DNA from: UBA12545 sp051024685
GTDB taxonomy: Bacteria; Bacillota; DSM-521; Neomoorellales; Neomoorellaceae
DNA length: 64,000 bases
Assembly: GCA_051024685.1 (NCBI GenBank)
Contig: JAZHPA010000005.1
Span: forward strand, 1-64,000
Reading direction: 5' to 3'
Part shown: positions 58,678-64,000 of the stretch, in pieces
Layout of the letters: every line of letters begins with the position of its first letter
How positions within the stretch are numbered: position 1 is the stretch's first letter
Notes under the pieces: generated by a model
What the model saw: only the letters and a program-made list of their open reading frames with translations
What the model was told of the DNA's origin: nothing
Database searches by the model: none
Made by a program: the position numbers and the translations under genes

Positions 58678-59961
58678 TTATAGAAGCTCTTGCAGCATTT
58701 TCTCCCACCGGACATCCCACTGCTGTTTTGAAAGCAATACCACCCGTCTCACGGACGCCTTAACGCCGAGAAGCCTCAGCTCCTTCAAAATCTCCTCAGC
58801 GCATTCAGCCTCCTGGTTTAATCCCAGGAGGGGCAGCAGTATAACATCGCACATTTCCAGCGCGGCAAAGGAAGCCGGCTCCAAGAAATTTACGCCGGCG
58901 TTCACGACGGTCAGGCGCGGTCTTACGCTGTACCTCTGGTGCACCTGCGATATTATCTCGCGAAATAGAGGACCCGGGTTTTCCCCGAAGTCCGGCGTGC
59001 CGATATAACCGAGTTTGCTGCCCACCGGAAGATACTTCATACCCCAACCCCGCTCACGAAGCATCTTCAGGGCGAGCTCTGCCGTAACGCTGTCGGCGAA
59101 CGTCGCCAGGCCCGCGTTCTCGGTTCCACATTCTGAGGGACCTGTCTGGCGCACGCCGAAGTAAAGGTCCAGCTCTGGACAGGCAAAATCATAGTTCACC
59201 AGCGCGACGTCCCAACCTGCTTTCGCGGCCGCTGCCGCTATGTTGAAGGCGGCAAAGCTCTTGAGACCTCCGCCAGGATTCCAGACCGTCACAATTCGAC
59301 CCCTGGAAGGAGACTTCAAAGGTGGCTTTGCGGACGGAGCAGTTCCTCCTCCTCTTCTTGTCTCCACCGGCGCTGTCCCCACCCGGAGTTCCTCTGCGGG
59401 CTCGCTGCCCGGGTCTTCCGGAATCTCTCCTGCCGCTTTATTATCCCCGGCCCCTGCACCGCCGCCGGATGCTCCCGTCCTATAGTTCGTCGCATCTGGA
59501 GCCCCTTCAACGTCCTTGACCGTTCCCGCTATTTCACCAACAACCTGCTCCACCGCCTCACCGCTCAGCCCCAGCTCGCTTAAGGCCCCCGCAAGGGTGC
59601 CCTTTTCCCCCAGCCTATTTATCAACTCACCCGCATTAACCGGGTCGCATAGAAGGTCGTATACGCCGCAGGCGATGGCCCGGAGAACGAGGGTGCGAGT
59701 CTCCGGGTCCGCCGGGGAGCCCGGAAGGAGTATTACCCTTTTATCGTACAGCCTCAAGGGGAATATCACTTTTGTTACGAGGTCCTCTTCGCCGTCCAAA
59801 TGGAGCCCCAAAACAACCACGTCTGCCTCTTTCTGTTTGGCCGTTTCCACCACATAGTCCCGTATATAGCATGTGCCCGCCACTTCAATCCCGGCATCTT
59901 TAAGGCTTTCTGCAAGGATGCTGTCGAGCTCTTCCAGGCCCGTTGCCAGCAGCACCCGCAT
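58678..59961 (-). CDS. CpaE-like P-loop protein with receiver-like N-terminus
   Basis: 427 residues from an ATG after GGGGAG. Residues 1-115 resemble a receiver-like domain (VLLATGLEELDSILAESLKDAG, DVVVLGLHLDGEED). A low-complexity Gly/Ala/Pro linker covers ~150-225. The C-terminal part is a MinD/ParA-like fold with a deviant P-loop, WNPGGGLKSFAAFNIA near residue 230. CpaE proteins have this order. It is the first gene of the second Tad-like module, after the wall-hydrolase gene. Confidence 0.78.
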   Translation of the reverse strand: MRVLLATGLEELDSILAESLKDAGIEVAGTCYIRDYVVETAKQKEADVVVLGLHLDGEEDLVTKVIFPLRLYDKRVILLPGSPADPETRTLVLRAIACGVYDLLCDPVNAGELINRLGEKGTLAGALSELGLSGEAVEQVVGEIAGTVKDVEGAPDATNYRTGASGGGAGAGDNKAAGEIPEDPGSEPAEELRVGTAPVETRRGGGTAPSAKPPLKSPSRGRIVTVWNPGGGLKSFAAFNIAAAAAKAGWDVALVNYDFACPELDLYFGVRQTGPSECGTENAGLATFADSVTAELALKMLRERGWGMKYLPVGSKLGYIGTPDFGENPGPLFREIISQVHQRYSVRPRLTVVNAGVNFLEPASFAALEMCDVILLPLLGLNQEAECAEEILKELRLLGVKASVRRVVLLSKQQWDVRWEKMLQELL

Positions 59962-60011
59962 CTTCCTGTCTCCCCCCTTTCCGCTTTTCCGATTTGCCAG
60001 CAGTGTACTGC

Positions 60012-61685
60012 CTACCTCGCCAGTATCAGGAACGGGTCGATGGTCGTTTTTGCCGCCAGGTCGTGCACTTCAAAATGAAGGTGGGGTCCACTCGACTTTC
60101 CCGTAGACCCCACCAGTCCTATGACTTTCCCCGGCAGCACTTCTTCCCCCTCAGACACCAGTATCCTCGATAGGTGTCCGTAGCGGTACATGTATATGCC
60201 GTCCGATATGTCTATATAGTTCCCGTAGATTGCGTCCCATCCCGTGTATTCTACCCTGCCTGCCGAAACAGAAACCGCATCTACCCCGTGGGGAGCTGCT
60301 ATGTCTATGCCATGATGCGCCCTTCTGAACAGGGTCGCCTCGGGATGGTAAGTATCCGTGATTTCCGTCCAACCCGGTACCGGCCATACCGCATTGTGGT
60401 ATGTTTGAAACCTTTCGGCGTATGCGTATATATCGGGAATATACCCCATGGCGTAGGCCTTCCGGACGGCCTCTTCACCTCTGCCGGCCCCAACGTAGAA
60501 GGCCAGCACCGGGGCTGCCTGCTCCTGCCAGTTACCCTCCCAGTCAACGCTCTTAAGTCCCTGCTCATAGAGCAGAAACGCACCCATGAGTATCTGGGCC
60601 CGGGGATTGTACCTGTCTTTTTCCGGGTCAAAGCCCAGCCGGGGTGCATAGTGCTCCCAGTTGGTCGGGCTAACCTGCATTATGCCGAAGCAACCAGTAG
60701 TGCTGTTGATGGCCCGGTGGTCAAAAGATGACTCTCTTAGGGCCACCGCGGCCAGGAACCACCACGGTATGCCGTATTCCCGCTCGGCTTCCATGAAGAA
60801 AGGCATGAGATCCGGTGGTATCATGCTGGCCGAAACGGCCGCCGCAGGATCAATTCCCGACCCCATGAGCCATGCCAGCCTCGCCTGCTGTCGGCTGAAA
60901 CCGGTTGCTGCTTCCAGAATGGCGTCTCGGGCGAGGGGTACGCTTCCATCCGTTTCTTTGAAGTGCTTCTTCAAGAATGCCTCCAGCCTCTGATAAGGAT
61001 TGTCCCACACCTGCACAACGTCAACGAGCTCTTCATAGGTAACGGTGGTGTCCCCGCGCTCCTTTGTGACCCACTCATAGCGGTACTGGTACAGTCCCGT
61101 GTAGGTGGATGCCTCCACCAATAGGTAGACGTCGTAGCTCGTGCTCTCGCCGTCCTCACCGCTCACAGTAACCCGGGACCGCTTGTAGTAAAAATAAGGG
61201 GCCAGTTCCTCCGCAGCAGCCTTTATGATCGAGTCGGGTATTTCCGCCGCACCGCTGGCAAAGGTATAATAAAGGGCCGGTGCATGTATGGCTCCCCAGG
61301 TCAGCATATGCTTTCTGTCGCTGCCGTAACGGTCAACCAGCCGCCCAATATATTCCCCCTTGCCCGGGTAATAAGATCTCCCGGCAGACGGCTCGCCGGA
61401 AACCAGCCAGGTATTTCTTATGTTGTACTCATCGCACAAGAGCTGGTACTCCTCCAACAGGGCATCTCCGGTATCGGAAGGCAAGACCCCCGTCAAAAGG
61501 CGCATGGGAGCCATGACCTCGTATACCGCGGCCACGAGCAGCAGGAGACCGAAAATGAGAAAAACCGCAACCAGGACTGGTACCAGATAAGGTGCCAGGA
61601 AGGCCAGCGCTTTTTTAAAGAAGGACCGCGCAAGAAGAATGCGGGCACCGCTCCTTATTCCCCCTGTATTTCCGGACCTCTTCAT
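60012..61685 (-). CDS. Transglycosylase/M23 wall hydrolase of the transfer system
   Basis: About 557 residues from the ATG at 61685 (GAGGA just upstream). One membrane segment (residues ~25-50) is followed by a domain of about 200 residues, a lytic transglycosylase domain (AAVALRESSFDHRAINSTTG then GIMQVSPTNW), and a C-terminal M23 peptidase domain (RAHHGIDIAAPHG and SSGPHLHFEV with the zinc ligands). In Gram-positive conjugation such bifunctional enzymes (VirB1-like) open peptidoglycan for the channel. It lies next to a VirB6-like gene. All active-site residues appear present. Confidence 0.9.
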   Translation of the reverse strand: MKRSGNTGGIRSGARILLARSFFKKALAFLAPYLVPVLVAVFLIFGLLLLVAAVYEVMAPMRLLTGVLPSDTGDALLEEYQLLCDEYNIRNTWLVSGEPSAGRSYYPGKGEYIGRLVDRYGSDRKHMLTWGAIHAPALYYTFASGAAEIPDSIIKAAAEELAPYFYYKRSRVTVSGEDGESTSYDVYLLVEASTYTGLYQYRYEWVTKERGDTTVTYEELVDVVQVWDNPYQRLEAFLKKHFKETDGSVPLARDAILEAATGFSRQQARLAWLMGSGIDPAAAVSASMIPPDLMPFFMEAEREYGIPWWFLAAVALRESSFDHRAINSTTGCFGIMQVSPTNWEHYAPRLGFDPEKDRYNPRAQILMGAFLLYEQGLKSVDWEGNWQEQAAPVLAFYVGAGRGEEAVRKAYAMGYIPDIYAYAERFQTYHNAVWPVPGWTEITDTYHPEATLFRRAHHGIDIAAPHGVDAVSVSAGRVEYTGWDAIYGNYIDISDGIYMYRYGHLSRILVSEGEEVLPGKVIGLVGSTGKSSGPHLHFEVHDLAAKTTIDPFLILAR

Positions 61686-61803
61686 AATTTCCTCATCCAT
61701 ACAAAGCAAAAACGCGGCGCATGAGCCCGTCTGCTTTAGCCCGGGCAGAAAACGCCGCTGCGTCCCTCCCCCAAATGAAATAAAAGCCAAAGTTGCACAT
61801 TGG

Positions 61804-62592
61804 CTACCCCTGCATGCCGGGTCCCCATCTCTGCCTTAAAGCGTTATATATTTCCGCAGTACGCTGCACTCTCCTCACGGCCGGCGGACCGAACCCGAGG
61901 GTAGTCCCCGTCACGGCTATGCCAGTTTTTATTATGGCTCCAGCCGTAGACTGGCTCCTGGTGTATAGCTTTAGAGCCTCCCCCAGGGTCAACTGCTGTC
62001 CTCCCTCCCCGGGGTACTGCTGCCTTATTTCGCCTAGACTCCTGAATATGTTTCCACCCAGTCTCCGGGCGGCCTCGACGTTGCCCCATACTGCGCCGAA
62101 AAGGTGGCTGCTTCCCGGAGCGAAGTGGTCAGCTGGAGAAAATATGGCGGCCGTACGCGCGTACTTTATACCCCCTCTCCTGTCGGCCTCTACCACGTCG
62201 TGCTCCAGGGGGGATACCAGAGTGCCGTCCGACCCCCTTGCACCTCCGCTGCCAACAGCAAGGGGAGCTTTTCCGGATATGCCGCTTCCCTCGGCCGTCC
62301 CGCCGGCCAGCGCAGCCGGAGCCCCTTCCAGAGGCGGTATTTTGCCCCCGCCGGGAGGGGATGCGGTCTTGACGTTGGCATTCCACCCGGTCCCCGCCAG
62401 ACGGGCGAAACCCGCTACGGCCATAAGGGTGCCTACGGCCCGCCCTGCCACACCTTCTTCGTCTACACCTATCCACTGGAGAAAGCCCATCATTATGTTC
62501 CTGATGGCCTTACTGAGAGGGAAAAAGAGTGCCATGAGCACCAGCGCAGAGAGCATGGCGCCCATGGGGTCTCCTTGGGGGGGAGTAAACAT
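61804..62592 (-). CDS. Membrane accessory protein of transfer region
   Basis: 262 residues with hydrophobic segments near residues 12-40 and 50-70, then a long Gly/Ala/Pro-rich segment and helical end (LTLGEALKLYTRSQSTAGAI). I do not recognise it, but membrane proteins of this type sit beside VirB6/TrbL genes in Gram-positive conjugative elements. It lies between the VirB6-like and wall-hydrolase genes and should act in the same machine. The ribosome site AAAGGCGGG is reasonable. Confidence 0.6.
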   Translation of the reverse strand: MFTPPQGDPMGAMLSALVLMALFFPLSKAIRNIMMGFLQWIGVDEEGVAGRAVGTLMAVAGFARLAGTGWNANVKTASPPGGGKIPPLEGAPAALAGGTAEGSGISGKAPLAVGSGGARGSDGTLVSPLEHDVVEADRRGGIKYARTAAIFSPADHFAPGSSHLFGAVWGNVEAARRLGGNIFRSLGEIRQQYPGEGGQQLTLGEALKLYTRSQSTAGAIIKTGIAVTGTTLGFGPPAVRRVQRTAEIYNALRQRWGPGMQG

Positions 62593-62672
62593 ACATCATC
62601 CCGCCTTTCGATCAATCTCACTTATGCGACTTCTTCTCCGCTCCTTCAGGGGCCGACGGTCTTATAATGCTC

Positions 62673-63896
62673 TTATATACTGGCCCAGAACTTTTGAAAG
62701 ACGATAAACAGTGTCCAGACAAAGGCGTGAATGCTCTGCATAAAAAGATTGCTCACGATTTCTCCCGCCCACAGGCCGAAGACCTTCCTGCTGCGGCTTA
62801 ACGCATACATCGCCGCGAAAACCGGGGTCATTACCAGGAACACCAGCAGGACAAAGTGGCGGACAATGTAAATAACGTTAATCGCCAGGGTAAGGCCAGC
62901 GGCGGCCAGCAACACTACAGCATAACCGATGGGGTTTTCCACTAGGGTCGGAGTCCATTCAAAGAAAGTTCTCGGGTCGATAAGGTCGGGCACGCTCCCG
63001 ACGGCAGGCACCGAAGTGACCAGCCAGTAAAGAAGGCTCACAATGCCGTTGTTGACGTCCCCGAGGACTTTAAATACAAGAGGAGCGCACATAACCATAA
63101 AGAGGGCGGCAAGGCAGTGGAGTATGCCCATCTTGGCCTCCGCATACTCGCCCGGGTTGTCTCTAAAGTTCACCAGTAGGCGGTACGCGTTCACCACTAC
63201 CGCCAGCACGATAAATGCCCCTACCAGGCCGGAAAAGACGGTATACCACTCTCCTATGAGCTGCCACTCGGCATCGGAAAAAGGGCCCGCATGATACAGT
63301 TTTTCGGTCAGGCCCTCTTTCCCTATGCCTTCCAGGTTGTATATCAGAACATGAGGATACTTGGCTCCTACGAGAGTGAACAGTAGGTACGCCAGCAGCT
63401 GGATGGGAATGGCAACTATTTTGCCGAAGGTGCTTCCCAGGATATTGGTCATTTCGTTTTGGACGGCATCCAGCCAGGTACCGGGCAGTTCCCCATAGTC
63501 CTGCGGCATACCCCTTGGGTACGACGGCGGGACGCTTTCTCCGGGAACCAGGGTTTTTACTACAAACCCTACTATAACTTCGGCCATAAGAGCTATGCCA
63601 ATGCCGACGGTCGCGAAGAGCATCGCTTTCTTGGCCTTTGTGAGCCTTTCTTCACTACCGCCGCTCGTAATAAACATGTAGGCGGCGATTATAAGGACTG
63701 CGACAGCTGCCACCCCCACAAACCCCGCCGCAAGGTGGCCGAATGTTCTGAGCCTAATCGCCAATTCCTGGGCGGATGAATAGGGGTCCTGCCCCCCGAA
63801 ACCGTAGACTTCGGCTGCGGCAGTACCAGCGCACTGCAGTACGAGCATAAGCAGCGCTAGGACTGCGACCAGATATTTGGGCCATGCCCGCACCAT
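62673..63896 (-). CDS. VirB6/TrbL-like membrane protein
   Basis: About 407 residues from the ATG at 63896 after GGGGGG. An N-terminal signal or membrane segment is followed by a short VirB2-like part (residues ~50-110, with AAYMFITSGGSEERLTKAKK, two membrane helices) and then a polytopic domain with five or more helices (residues ~180-400), typical of VirB6/TrbL channel proteins. The fusion of a VirB2-like part to VirB6 is seen in some Gram-positive systems. It is upstream of the accessory and wall-hydrolase genes in one operon. Confidence 0.78.
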   Translation of the reverse strand: MVRAWPKYLVAVLALLMLVLQCAGTAAAEVYGFGGQDPYSSAQELAIRLRTFGHLAAGFVGVAAVAVLIIAAYMFITSGGSEERLTKAKKAMLFATVGIGIALMAEVIVGFVVKTLVPGESVPPSYPRGMPQDYGELPGTWLDAVQNEMTNILGSTFGKIVAIPIQLLAYLLFTLVGAKYPHVLIYNLEGIGKEGLTEKLYHAGPFSDAEWQLIGEWYTVFSGLVGAFIVLAVVVNAYRLLVNFRDNPGEYAEAKMGILHCLAALFMVMCAPLVFKVLGDVNNGIVSLLYWLVTSVPAVGSVPDLIDPRTFFEWTPTLVENPIGYAVVLLAAAGLTLAINVIYIVRHFVLLVFLVMTPVFAAMYALSRSRKVFGLWAGEIVSNLFMQSIHAFVWTLFIVFQKFWASI

Positions 63897-63901
63897 TACT
63901 A

Positions 63902-64000
63902 CTATCCCCCCAGCTGCTCCGTTTCTGCACCGTGGAGGCCGAGCATTTCCTTTTCCCATTCTGCCAGGTCGAAATGCACGGCGGCAACTTCTCCTTCGAT
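63902..64000 (-). CDS. C-terminal end of a possible VirB4-like protein (partial)
   Basis: 33 codons reading from the window edge to a TAG at 63902, including AAVHFDLAEWEKEMLGLHG. The layout (strand then LSG-like helix) resembles the end of VirB4/TrbE ATPases, and VirB4 often lies just before VirB6. This is weak because only the end is visible. The stop lies just before the VirB6-like gene's ribosome site. Confidence 0.35.
   Translation of the reverse strand: MEGEVAAVHFDLAEWEKEMLGLHGAETEQLGG

Overview
The window looks like part of a large conjugative mobile element, either a plasmid or an integrated conjugative element. The host is probably a Gram-positive, thermophilic, clostridia-type anaerobe of the Desulfotomaculum/Pelotomaculum/Moorella/Ammonifex kind. 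The reasons are the mid-50s G+C by eye, strong GGAGG-type ribosome sites, frequent GTG and TTG starts, tight ATGA overlaps, and a dense load of IS200/IS605-type elements and class C-like group II introns. No chromosomal housekeeping gene, rRNA, tRNA or CRISPR array was seen. Almost every credible gene lies on the minus strand, so transcription runs from high to low coordinates; one TnpB gene (24474-25772) is the clear exception.

Layout from high to low coordinates. 64000-60000: type IV secretion genes (the end of a possible VirB4-like ATPase, a VirB6/TrbL-like membrane protein, a membrane accessory protein, and a transglycosylase/M23 wall hydrolase). 59961-56477: a partial Tad-like module (CpaE-like P-loop protein, CpaF-like ATPase, TadB-like protein). 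56400-48014: two tandem copies of a secreted-protein cassette (coiled-coil membrane protein, copper-amine-oxidase-N-like protein, CARDB-like surface protein) separated by an IscB element. 46561-33617: a fuller Tad/Flp pilus system (CpaE, CpaB, CpaF, TadB, TadC, six prepilin-like proteins, prepilin peptidase) with a 1607-residue Ig-like surface protein. 33563-30673: a diguanylate cyclase, a ParM-like actin, repeated GGTGTGTTC sites and a ParR-like protein. 30597-25991: a small protein, a RusA-like resolvase, a winged-helix protein and a VirD4/TraG coupling protein.

25800-20400 carries a DNA methyltransferase next to an EVE-nuclease gene split by a TnpB-like insertion. 20180-14500 holds a HerA-like ATPase, ParB, an S1-domain protein, a winged-helix protein and small unknown genes. 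13896-12012 is a group II intron placed just after a terminator. 11906-7195 has small genes, a decayed TnpB-like element, and a complete IS200/IS605 element. 7139-2348 holds a MazEF-like toxin-antitoxin pair and a four-gene MoxR/VWA operon containing an Imm70-like gene. 2263-1 holds small membrane or unknown genes and the 5' end of a second group II intron, again directly after a terminator.

Taken together, the genes suggest an element that copies and segregates itself (ParB, ParM/ParR), couples DNA to a secretion channel (VirD4, VirB6, wall hydrolase), and builds its own Tad-type pilus and very large surface proteins, possibly under c-di-GMP control. The Tad pilus plus type IV secretion combination on one Gram-positive element is the most interesting system here. 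The MoxR-Imm70-VWA operon and the interrupted methyltransferase/EVE-nuclease pair are the other strong candidates.
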